From: Cliona cf. orientalis
Lineage: Eukaryota > Porifera > Demospongiae > Clionaida > Clionaidae
Assembly: GCA_963930775.1 (NCBI GenBank)
Contig: OZ005696.1
Coordinates: forward strand, 9,850,980-9,914,979
Length of the DNA stretch: 64,000 nt
Direction: 5' to 3'
The translations under genes and the position numbers were made by a program. Of the stretch, positions 52,696 to 63,450 are shown piece by piece (position 1 is the first letter of the stretch; each line of letters starts with the position of its first letter). The notes below the pieces were generated by a model that worked only from the letters and a program-made list of their open reading frames with translations, had not been told where the DNA came from and searched no databases.

Positions 52696-55676
52696 ATGCC
52701 CAGAGGGAAGCAGAAGCATGGTGGGCAGGGGAGGGGTAGTAAGCAACAGGAGAGGGCAACCAGGGCTGCTCTGAGGAGGGAGAGAAAATCAGGGGCTTAC
52801 CTCAACCCTGGTGACCCCGACTTCAAGAGCTTTGCCAACCAGCTAGCAGTTCAAGGGCTCGCTCTCAAAGACGTGCCAGGAGATGGGTGAGTAATGAGAG
52901 TAAACAAGGGGAAACCCCTGACGATTTCTGCAATAATGGAATGAAGTCAATCGATAAATATTAATATGCATACATAAATGTACGAGTGTTTTTGTGCAAG
53001 GACGCCTGATGGATGATGTCACACTAGCTAGTACTGGGGTGCTTCCTGGGCCCCAGGGTAGCCATAATCCACAGCTCTAATTAAATCAAGGCTAGGGTGT
53101 GTCCGAGTGAACCCCTGCTTCCATCCTCAACCTTAGCTGACTGGGTGGATGCCTATTGTTGTCTGAAGCCAGCTTAGCCGCTAGCTGCTCCCAGGCAGCT
53201 AGGGACACACTGCACTTCCTTGGCCACACCAGCTCTATAGCTCTCTCTCTGTGTGTATGTGTATGTACGCACAAAATTAGTCTGTTCAATAAATACCATT
53301 ATTATTAAACTTGTTGACACTGCAATGGACCAGTGCCATGGCAACGGTATGGAGGTCACATGGGGTACTGCGCATGCATTGTTCGACTGAAGAAGGGTGG
53401 TGTCGAAAGCTGTCAGCGATAAATTGATTACTTGCTGTGGTATGCTCATAGCACTGAAGGGCAGCTCCACTTGTAGTGTCTTCAGCGCAATCCAGCAGCA
53501 GTAACATTAGAACCCATATTGTCATACATACACTGTCAACTTGTGTGAATGCGTTTGTTATCCATCAGTGCCCAGCGCATGTGTCACAGCCATCTGTTAC
53601 ATGCGCACACATTCTCACAGCAACTGCTTGTTCCGCGCCCTTGCTGACCAGCTCAGAGATGGACACACGAACCATAGAACCCTCCGCAGGGACGTGGTGG
53701 CATACATGAGGGAGAACAGCGACGACTTTGCCCCTTTTCTCGAAGAAGACATCACATTTAATGAATACCGTAAGGAGCACTTGGAATGATATCACCACAT
53801 AGCCATGCACTCTATCATAGTTCATGTAGTTCCATATATGCAGTGCTTGTTGATACGTACACAGTCGTACACACTCGTACACACGAACACACACACAGTG
53901 TCTGAGTTGGCCCAGGATGGTGAGTATGCTGGCAATGATGCTATAGTAGCTTTCTCTCGCTGCTACTCTATGCATGTGGTGATACACCAGTTGAATGCCC
54001 CTCGCTGGGAGGTGCGTGCCTCCCTCTCTGAAGTGAACCCCAGGACTCTACACATAGCCTACCTCAACGGAGAACACTACTGCTCCATACAGCCCCTCCT
54101 ATGTGCTGAGTCAGCAGGTGCCACACCCCTCCTTCCCCAGCTGAGCTCTGGTGGTGGGAAAGGGGAGGAAGAGGCTCACACCCCCGGAGAGCCCGGACAG
54201 AGGCCAACACGCACCTCCAAGGTGAGTTCAATAAGTTGAGAGTATTCATCTCCCTCTCTCTTTGTTATCTGAAAGTAGCTTTAATGTACAGTTCATGAAT
54301 TCTCTCGTTTCAATTCCCTCTCCTCTCCCAACAAACTTCTCCAGAAAAAGAAGAGGAGGGATCCCACCTCCTCTACCACCTCCAGCTGCAGTAGTAGTGC
54401 TGTGCCTGGACCATCCCACCAAAAGGAACTAGAGGTGGCTACCTGCTCTAGAGGGTCCTCCTCCTCCTTGCAGTGCCCCACCTCTCTATCAGCAGCTGCA
54501 GAGAGGGTGGCCAGCTCCACTGGATGCAAGGTGCAGGGGGAGCTATAGGCTAGGGGGGAGGGATGCAAAAAATTAGCTGTACTATATGAAAATGCTTGAT
54601 ACACATATTTTATGGTGATAATTATGCAATGTGATTATTGAAATTCTAGATGTTTAATTAGTACGTGTATATACATGCAAGCATTTTCGTATGGATATTT
54701 CTTGGAAATCTGCATGTCGTTATATCACACTATGCCCCTAATTACCGACCGCCCAGGATGTGATCACCAGCACTAATGCCGTTGCCTGATTATGAAATTT
54801 GATGTTGCAATAATATTATTTCTCTCTAACCACAAGTTCTGCATATGACCCTTTAAGAAACACATTTTTTGTAGCTTGATAATAATCATGGCCCTTGTTT
54901 AAAATAATATTTTTTTGCATGCACAGGACATGGCCCTGATTGAAGATTGCCTGCGGGAGAATAATTACGAGACTGAATTGGCAATAGTTGAGGTACTGCA
55001 GCTGATGAGTTTGGCTGAAGACACGAGTGCTGCATTAGTGAGTAAGTTAGTCAGTTCCTGTGCATTTACCACACTTGGTTGGCCTGATTGAATCAGTGTT
55101 GCCCACCACCCAACCAGCTGCAACTGCCCACCACAGCCAACCTCACCTGCGGCCCAACCCTCTTTCTCACCTGACCCTTCAAACAAACACATCTGCAACA
55201 TCTCCCAGCTACTCTCTCACCACTCCACCCTCCCCTGCTGCTGGCTACAACCATGCTCTGGACGATGAGAAGCCCTCCTCTGATGGCCTACCAAGCCCAG
55301 ACCAAGCCCCAAGCTCACATTCTCCCCAGAAGCACATCAGCTCAGGGAAGCCACCACCGGCATCAGCTAGCCAAGCAACAGAAAGGTCTCAGAAGCCAGG
55401 CAAAGATCGCAACCTACACCACCAACACGTAAAATTAATAATATAATCAATTCTAATTTAGAGCACGTGTGTGTGCTTGTGAGCTGAGAGTGTATGCATA
55501 GGTGTGACTGTTACCTTTTCCGGTTTCAGCATCACCTGTCGAATCGAGAGAGGAAAGAGCTAGCAAAGGCTGCCCGTAAACAACGTAGGGACCAGGAAAG
55601 GAAAGAGAACAGAACTAAGCCCTCCAGGGAGAGGGAGGCAGATGCTGCTGATCCCGTAGGGGCCACTGCAATATGA
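52696..55676 (+). CDS. OTUD3: OTU deubiquitinase OTUD3
   Basis: Seven exons: 52696-52886, 53621-53769, 53899-54221, 54345-54530, 54927-55041, 55097-55428, 55530-55676; 480 residues. OTU domain with catalytic triad: Asp and Cys in VPGDGNCLFRALADQL and His in YLNGEHYCSIQPL. Also RRDVVAYMRENSDDFAPFLEEDI, AGNDAIVAFSRCYSMHVVIHQLNAP. A UBA-like helix set (ALIEDCLRENNYETELAIVEVL) follows, as in human OTUD3, and the C-terminus is a Lys/Arg/Glu-rich helix (LSNRERKELAKAARKQRRD). OTUD3 cleaves K6/K11-linked ubiquitin chains, with PTEN among reported substrates in mammals. The linker is Ser- and Pro-rich and longer than in human. Confidence 0.92.
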
Positions 55677-56533
55677 AGAATTAGTAGCGATAATATTCAG
55701 AGCTATGGACATTCATAATGATTGTGCACTGACAATAGTATACTAGTAGAGCACTTTATCACCATCATTATGGGTCACACACTATGCCATGTGTATCCAT
55801 ATGCAAACTGGTAGAGCACTCAATCACCATCACTATGGATCACACACAGTGTCATGTGTAAGTATCTACAATGTCGTGCAGATTTTCACTCGCTCATTTC
55901 ATAATGCTCAAACGATTTTTAAGTTTTATAGCCGCAACAAAAATAACATCAAAACATGCACTGGCCCAACTTACTATTAGCTTAATCATTAACTTTTAGT
56001 GGTCATTTTTGTTCAATATCGATTCTTATGACAAAATGTTAATGCAGTTAATGATCACTGATCATTCAATTTTCATCAGTAAAAAGGAACATGTCATATT
56101 ATCATGATGTGAAATGGATTGTGTGTGATTTTAATAATAATAATAATAACAGCTGATAAAACTTCCTTGTCCAGCAAAGTAAGAAAGTGAAGTGAAAATA
56201 TCTCCAGTGAGTGAGCAGTGAGTGTACGTTGCAAATCGATCATGGTTAATTAATAGGTGACAAATTAATTAAGTGGTTGGATATAATATATTTTTGACAG
56301 TGGTGATATAAATGTGAAATGAGCTTGCGTAAGTGATAGAAGATGCTTTAAAAAGAACAAAAATAATGTACATTATGGCCTGGGGGTAGCTTCTGTATGT
56401 GATGAGGTTTGATTGTGATGAGAATTAGTGTGCATGTGGTGACGATAATAAAAATGATCAAAAATGCTATAATAATAATAATTGACCTGTAAAAATTAAA
56501 TTATGATCCGTTTTGCTTCTAATGCGCGTGAGT
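55677..56533. other. Convergent 3' gap OTUD3 / FOXL2
   Basis: AT-rich with a duplicated TATGG-TCACACAC...GTGT segment (about 55770 and 55840: ATCACCATCA-TATGGGTCACACAC). Probably the 3' UTR of the forkhead gene in its right part. No gene seen. Confidence 0.5.
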
Positions 56534-57391
56534 TCACATTGCTCTTGTATCTACCATCCCAAATGCAGAGTAGCCGGCGGCAGCCGGGCTGCCCAGGCTA
56601 CCAAAGCCCGAGGGAGGGAGGTAGGACGTTGCGCTGGCATACATACCAATGCTCTGGCCCATACTCATTGGAGACGAGGCTGCAGAGCCGAAATTGAACG
56701 GATTTAGCGGTGCGGTGGAGTGACTGTATTGGCGATATCCAGAGTCAGCAACGCACGTCGACATTGGCGGTGTGGATGGAGGGCTGTTCTTCATTCCGCA
56801 CGATGATGTAGGCCAGTTCGTGAAATACGATGATGCGGCCGCCCCCGGGCTCAGGTGCTGCGATGGAGGATAAGCTGCCGGCGCTGCGTATGGGTGATAG
56901 CCGACGCGATCTTCAAAGTAACCGGCTCCTGGATTGCCTGTTGTGAAGTAGATGGCCTTCTTGGGCTCATTTTGCGACTTGCAAGGTCTCTTCATCCTCT
57001 TGCGGCGCTTGAAGTTGCCTTTCTCGAACATTTCTTCACAAGATTCATCCAAAGTCCAGTAGTTTCCCTTGCGATCTCCTCCCTCCTTCGGGACCTTGAC
57101 GAAGCATTCATTCAGCGAGAGATTGTGCCGAATGGAGTTCTGCCAGCCTTTTTTGTTCTTTGCATAGTATGGGAAGTTATCCATGATGAATTGGTAGATG
57201 CCACTCAGCGTGAGCCTCTTATCGGGCGACTTTGCGATGGCCATTGCAATCAGCGCCACGTACGAATACGGTGGTTTGATATCCTCGCTTCTATCGCTGT
57301 CCGTGTTCACTGCTGCAAACAGTGACTTCTTGTCTATGGCGTTTGCGCGGGCCACCTGCTGCTGCTTCGCGTACTCCAGCTCCATACCCAT
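56534..57391 (-). CDS. FOXL2: Forkhead transcription factor, FoxL2-like
   Basis: Single exon, 285 residues; ATG at 57391 follows an in-frame TAG. Forkhead domain from about residue 37: [39 protein letters not shown], the recognition helix [38 protein letters not shown] and the basic wing KRRKRMKRP. The pairing of [19 protein letters not shown] with ECFVKVP is characteristic of the FoxL2 group. The rest is Ser/Pro/Ala/Tyr-rich activation-type sequence without an EH1 motif that I can see. In vertebrates FoxL2 governs ovarian fate; ancestral role unknown. FoxL2 genes are usually intronless, as here. Confidence 0.85.
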   Translation of the reverse strand: MGMELEYAKQQQVARANAIDKKSLFAAVNTDSDRSEDIKPPYSYVALIAMAIAKSPDKRLTLSGIYQFIMDNFPYYAKNKKGWQNSIRHNLSLNECFVKVPKEGGDRKGNYWTLDESCEEMFEKGNFKRRKRMKRPCKSQNEPKKAIYFTTGNPGAGYFEDRVGYHPYAAPAAYPPSQHLSPGAAASSYFTNWPTSSCGMKNSPPSTPPMSTCVADSGYRQYSHSTAPLNPFNFGSAASSPMSMGQSIGMYASATSYLPPSGFGSLGSPAAAGYSAFGMVDTRAM

Positions 57392-57844
57392 TCCCGTCCG
57401 TCCAGGCTAGGTGATCAATGTTCACGGCTTGTAGTTGCTTGTATCTCAAGTGCTCCAGGTTGCGTCTACTGGAAGAAAAAACAAGCAAAGAGTGCAATTT
57501 TATACTGAGCAGCGATGTTGCTCGAAGCCATAGCACGGCTTGTTACGCCCAACGCCCACTCATTCGCTGCAGTTTTTCCTCTCATGGATTTGCGGTGAGC
57601 GATAATCGAGTTAGGCTAAGAGGCTGGGGCGACCGCAACACCTCGCGCACAGAAAACACACTTCTGCAGCTGGATATCAACATAATCAACCACTTGCCAA
57701 GTGATCTTCTTACTTCATACGTTGATGCGTGCCATTCGCAGCAATTCACACGATCCAGCGTATGCACAGCGCGCTAGCGCTGCACTTGTAAACGCCACGC
57801 CCACTTTACCATGGTAACCTAGACTAGTGCAGTTGGAAAGAGCC
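57392..57844. promoter_or_regulatory. Divergent promoter FOXL2 / ARMC3
   Basis: 453 bp between start codons, locally G/C-richer than surrounding spacers (CGCGC near 57770). CACCTAG near 57410 could be the acceptor of a 5' UTR intron of the forkhead gene. Confidence 0.4.
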
Positions 57845-60800
57845 ATGCCTCCCAAGACTCCTAAAAGCAAAACCCCAGCTCGCAAGAAAGAGAAAGAGAC
57901 AGAGAAACAGCTGTCAGTGACGGCGGAGGTGAGATCTCTACTTCACCTGAGATAACACTAAATTTGATGCTTTTTTGTACGTATTCAGTTTCAGAATGTT
58001 GAGATATCAACGAAGGATCCTCGCACTGTGGTGCTGATGCTTGACTCTCCTGAAACAACCATTGTCTGCAAGGCTTGTGAGGCTCTCAAGAAGTATGTGG
58101 AAATCTGTGAGTAGATCTACCACCCATCACAACATTGCGATGAGGTACTATTGTTAAAATTTTTAGCTGAGGCCAACTGCATTGAAGTGCTTGAGCTGGG
58201 TTCCCTTCCTCGCCTTGTTAAACTGCTTTCCTCGGCAGAGAAGGTCATCCGTTCTTACACTGTGATCTGTCTCGCTGCAATGGTCACGAACGGTAACATT
58301 GGCAATACAATAATAATTGCACATTTTGTGTTAATCTCCCTCTAATTGGTCATGTGATCACAGGGACAGTCCGCCGTGCCTTGTATAAGTTAGACAGTAT
58401 TCCTCCACTGCTGACTCTACTGGGCCCAGATGAAGAACTGGTAACGATAGAAAGAGCTTCATTCTCCCTCTCCCAATTAGCTGGTTAGTCCCTTAATTAG
58501 CACAAACAATAATTATTATTAATTTTGTACTAACAGTGGAGTACAGTTATAAGGTGCAGTTGGAGAAGCACTCTGGCCATGCTCCACTGATTAAACTGCT
58601 GTCATCTCCCGATGCAGACATCCAGGTATAGAATGTGATTTTTGATCTTGACTACCCTTTACCATACCACCTTATCTGTAGAGGAACTGTGTTCAGACGC
58701 TATGTCTAATGGTGGAGCATTATCAGAGCAGGCCTGGTGTGCTGGAGGCAGACCCTGGACTCCCCTCCATACTAGACCTACTCCAGTCTGAGTACGCCAT
58801 CATTCAGGAGCTCACCCTCAAAACACTCCACTCCTGCTTGCACAATGGTAATGATATACATGTACAGCTAGCATTGTCGGGAGGTTTGGATATGAAAGCT
58901 ACTTTGGATGTTTGAATTATCAAATTTGTAGCATGCAAGGAATTAAAATAATATATAATTATTTATTCACTCTTTGTCTCTCCTCACCCCGCTTCCCTCT
59001 AGCCGAGTGTCGTCAATCTGTTGTCAATGGTGATGGGCTGGGCAAGCTTGTCTCATTTCTTGGTAACAAGGGCTGTTCTGATCTTCATGCGCTGGGTGTG
59101 TCCGTGCTGGCCCTCTGCCTTGACGATGCTGAGAGCATGGTGGCCCTGCAGAGCTCTGGCTGCCTGCAGCAACTCCTCAGCCACATCACTGACAGCAGCA
59201 GCCACGATATGAAGAGACACGCTGCCAATGCACTAGCCAAGGCTGCAAAGAACTGTAAGCCAATCAAAAAATAAGCACCAATAATTATTGATGGAGATAA
59301 TTAACCTAAGATAGTTTGCCAAGAATATGCTCCTCAATGTACAAAATTTCATAGACCAAATTTTAATTTTCTCCAGCAGAGTCAGGGAGTGAAATGAGTA
59401 TCCATAATAATAATGTTATTATTATGTGTTTATATTTTCTGACATAGCCGTGAATCAGAAGATCCTCCATGAGCAAGAGGCAGAGAAGACATTTCTTGAT
59501 CTTCTCTCGTCTGAGGACAGTGGTGTAGTGGTATCGGGGTGTCTTGGTCTGACGTCCATGGCGTCACTGCACAGTAGCCGACAGCTGATTGGCTGCGAGG
59601 GTGGCCTGGCTAAGCTGCTGCAGTCCGCCCAGAGTGAGAGTGAGGAGGTCAGGGCTAACGCTGCTAGGACAATAGCTACTCTCATCAATGGAGCACCAGC
59701 AAACCAAAAGTTAGTCAATTGTCAATGTTGTAAATATCATAGAAAGAGTATGGGAAACATTATGCCACTGATATGGAGATATTTTGTAAATGGCTGTGGC
59801 TGTGTTTGTGTGCGTGCAGGCATCTTTCAGATACTGATGGTGTTGAGGTGCTGGTTCAGCTGCTGACAGACTCCATGGCTGAGTGCAGGCAGTTCGCTGC
59901 TCAATCCATCACTAGCATGGCCACTGATGGTAAGAAATTCAGTCTTAAGCATGTACTCAATTGGACACCCCTCCCCCTTACATGTAACCTGCCCAATTAC
60001 ATGTAAGAGTCCCCCCTTACATTTGTAATTGTGAGGTTATAGCTGGTTACAGTAGGCTACGGTCTACTGTAACTTACTGTAATCTGCCCAATTACATGCA
60101 TATAAGGGTCCTCCCTTACATTTGTAATTGTGCCCCCCCCCCACACACACACACACGTATAGAGTCCTATCGCTGTCAGTTTGAAACAGCTGGAGCAGTT
60201 ACTAACCTGGTGCACTGTCTCAATTTTGCTGACTCATCAGTTCAAGCTAGTTCTGTAGAGGCTTTGGGCATGCTCTGTTTTAATGCATCCGCAAGACAAC
60301 AGGTATTATAATAGTAATCTTCAAAATTAATACTGTAGATCGGAATATTTTCGCCGGTAAAATATTTTGCTTGTAAATTTTTTGCGTAGTCTAAATTTCG
60401 TCACCTGACTTTAGCGACCAAAATTATATTACACAAAATATTAATTTTTGTTGGAAAAGATCATCAACGAAAAAATTTTTAACGGCGAAAATTTCACGAT
60501 CTACAGTATACGATCTCTCCTTTCCATCAAAATTTAATATAAAGTACACTTTATTGCATATATTGTTGCAGTTCTCTAGTGTGGGTGGAGTCTCGTCTTT
60601 GCTCGGCCTCCTTCGCTCCTCCCACCAGAACGTTGTGTACAAGGCCACCTGGACCCTCTCTGTCTGTGCCAGGAGCACGGCCATCGCTGATGACATTTGC
60701 AAGGCAGGGTAAGTTTAAAAAACACTCCCCCAAAATTAGTATTAATTTTGATACCTTTCGTTGGCTACTTATGTCGCTGAGCAGAGGATTGGAGCTGGTT

Positions 60801-63305
60801 GAGCAGCTATCTGATGAGTCTACTGGGCATGCTCAGTCTGCAGCTGCCAAATCAGCACTAGTGAGGCTTCTGGACTCCAACCTCTCTGCCAAGTACTGGG
60901 TGACTGGGCATCTAGAACCATCGGATCTCATTAAGGACGTTGAATTCTTCGACGCTGGACCAGTGAGTCACTGGAAAATTCAAGTTTTGTATTAAAAATT
61001 TATTTCTTATAAGCATCCACTCACTGCAATATTTTGTGTATGATCTCTCTCTCACGTCATAGTGACACCACTGATATCAATTTTATAATATCTTGATTTT
61101 AGGGTCAGAGTAGCAGTCGTCCCTTCACTCCTCTCTCTGAGCTCATGAGCCGGCCATTGACCGGAAACCATCCCATCATAACAGTGAACCTTGTGGCCAA
61201 ACCCCCTCCTCCCACGCCCCTGTCATCAGGAAACACTGACGAGGGGGGCAGTGTCGATGTATCACAGTCCAGCAGCAATGTGCCAACTCGAACCAAATCA
61301 AGACAACAAGTCAGAGAGGGAAAAAAGTAAGTGCAGAAAATCAAAATAATGATGTATAAGATTAGTCTCGTCCCCAGGCCACTCCCATGCGTGCAACATT
61401 GACAACATGGGAGTGGCCTGGGGACGAGGCTAGTATAAGATTTGATGACTATCACTAGTGCTGTGCATGAGTGGGTAACATTAAATTTCCTTAAAATCTA
61501 TTATTTTTTAACTGACTGACTGTACTAGGGTTTTAGATTGTTTATGTTTCTTTAGGAAGGGTCGTCCTGAGAAAGAGTCTGGCTCTGACGTGAGCTCCCA
61601 GCAGCAGCACCAGCAGCAGCAGCAGGCTGGAGATGGGGAGCAGATCACGGGCAAGGCCAATCTTCCCGGGCTGCTGGAGCTGGACGCAGGGCTCTGGGCT
61701 CATATCTCACACACTCAGACCAACATACTACCACTCCCAGCACCGCATCAACAAGTACAAGAGATAGCAAAGTAAGAACAATCTCATCCATCGATAGATA
61801 TTAGTGGAGCTTCACACATGCACATCATCATGATAATTATTATGAGTATTGGAATTCAATTTTACATTAATTTTAAGGTATGTTAGTGATGTTCTGGGTG
61901 GTGCTGTTGAGAGGAGTGGTCCCCTTGGATATGAGCTGCCTGCTGGATACATACAGCTGGATCAGAAGAGCAACCTGGTGCCTCTAGGCCACATCAAGCT
62001 GGGGGCATTTCAACAAAGAACACTGCTATTCAAGGTAATAGGTGTGCTGAATATCTTACAATAGTTACACAAGTTAGTAATCTACAGCACCAACATTACT
62101 AACTTTACCAACATTACCCTTGTCACTGCTATTGCCTACGGTGTTAACTTTACCAACTTTACCATTGTCACTGCCGTCGCCTATGGCACCAAAATTACCT
62201 TTTTACCAATTTTACCAACTTTTCCAATGCTACCCTTATTGCTGCCATCGCCTACGGCACTAATATTACTAACTTTACCAACTTTATCAGTACTACCCTT
62301 GTTGCTGCTGTTGCCTACGGCACTAATATTACTAACTTTACCAATTTTACCAACTTTACCAATGCTACCCTTGTTGCTGCCGTCGCCTACGGCACTAATA
62401 TTACTAACTTTACCAATTTTACCAACTTTACCAACTTTATCAGTGCTACCCTTGTTGCTGCCGTCGCCTACGGTACTAACATTATTAACTTTACCAATTT
62501 TACCAACTTTACCAACTTTATCAGTGCTACCCTTGTTGCTGCCGTCGCCTACGGTACTAACATTATTAACTTGTCGCTGCTGTGGCCTACGGCACCAAAA
62601 TTACTACTCCACCAATTTACCAACTTTGTAAAGTTAGTAATTTTGGTGCCGTAGGCGATGGCAGTGATAAGGGTAATGTTGGTAAAAGTTGGTAAAAAGG
62701 TAATTTGGTGCCGTAGGCGATGGCAGCGACAAGGGTAATGTTGATAAAGTTGGTAAAATTGGTAAAGTTAATAATATTAGTGCCATAGGCAATGACAGCG
62801 ACAATGATAAAGTTGGTAAAGTTAGTAATGTTGGTGCCATAGGCGACAGCAGCGACAAGTTAGTAAACTTAGTGCCGTAGGCAACAGCAGTGACAAGGGT
62901 AATGTTGGTAAAGTTGGTATAGTTAGTAATGTTGGTGCTGTAGACCACAGCAGTGGCAAGGATAATGGTGGTAAAGTTAGTAATGTAAATTACTAACTTC
63001 TTGTGTGCGTGCTGAACATTGTCTAAATCATAATTTTTCTGGCATCATTGCAGGTGCTATGTGACCAAGTGGGTGTGGCTTGTTCATTAGAGCGAGGAGA
63101 GTATGGTCGTCACTGGAATAAGGTGTGGTTGGCCCCACCCACTAGCTCTGCGGAGGCTGGGGAGGTCAGTCCGAGAGAGAATGCTGACTCATCACCTCCT
63201 CCTCCTCCAGTGACGTCAGTGTATGTTGTTGATGTGATGTTTGAGCCTGGCTCCTTGCTACCAGCCCACGCACCATCAGCACATGCTTACCAACACTTGA
63301 CTTAA
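57845..63305 (+). CDS. ARMC3: Armadillo repeat-containing protein 3
   Basis: Sixteen exons: 57845-57928, 57989-58106, 58167-58292, 58364-58483, 58537-58625, 58682-58847, 59003-59254, 59448-59709, 59820-59929, 60163-60302, 60572-60708, 60785-60962, 61103-61326, 61556-61771, 61878-62034, 63054-63305; 876 residues (human 872). Lys-rich head (MPPKTPKSKTPARKKEKE), about ten ARM repeats (residues 30-560), a disordered Ser/Pro/Gln-rich linker, then the EDR1-like C-terminal domain: YVSDVLGGAVERSG, LVPLGHIKLGAFQQRTLLFK, VLCDQVGVACSLERGEYGR. ARMC3 is expressed in ciliated cells and sperm in mammals. The intron before the last exon (62035-63053) is filled by an inverted minisatellite. Confidence 0.93.
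59974..60129. repeat. Dispersed repeat in ARMC3 intron 9 (inverted relative to 33861)
   Basis: CCCTTACATGTAACCTGCCC...TTACATTTGTAATTGTGAGG...GTTACAGTAGGCTACGG...CTGCCCAATTACATG, the reverse-complement family of 33861-33978, with two partial copies head to tail. Followed by a C-run and CA repeat at 60133-60156. Confidence 0.65.
60333..60506. mobile_element. TA-flanked MITE in ARMC3 intron 10
   Basis: 174 bp, ends CTGTAGATCGG...TTTTCGCCG and CGGCGAAAATTTC...CGATCTACAG in inverted order, flanked by TA. A related half-element (ACGAAAATTTCC...ATCTACAGTA) lies at about 4640-4668 in CYB5RL intron 1. Confidence 0.65.
61364..61431. mobile_element. 68-bp hairpin element in ARMC3 intron 13
   Basis: AGTCTCGTCCCCAGGCCACT...CCATG, a 16-base loop, then CATGG...AGTGGCCTGGGGACGAGGCT. 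Arms of 26 bp with one mismatch, a minimal foldback MITE. Confidence 0.7.
62088..62985. repeat. Inverted minisatellite in the last ARMC3 intron
   Basis: From 62088 to about 62622 the array runs as TTACCAACTTTACCAA...GTCGCCTACGGCAC units; from about 62625 to 62985 the same unit runs in the opposite sense (GTAATTTTGGTGCCG-TAGGCGATGGCAG...AAGGGTAATGTTGG). The unit is the one found at 6075-7208. The array centre is therefore a large potential hairpin. Confidence 0.88.
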
Positions 63306-63450
63306 CCAAATAAATAAATAAACAACTGGCGCATTGTAATAATATTATCACAGCAATTGTGAATATCATCAAAATTATATAATAATATATAGCTATAAAT
63401 ATTATAGAATGCATATTGTCCGTCTGGGGATGCTATGTTGTGAATAGTGA
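63306..63450. other. Convergent 3' gap ARMC3 / C1orf50 homologue
   Basis: AATAAATAAATAAA at about 63310-63323, directly after the ARMC3 stop, is a strong poly(A) signal cluster. Confidence 0.6.
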
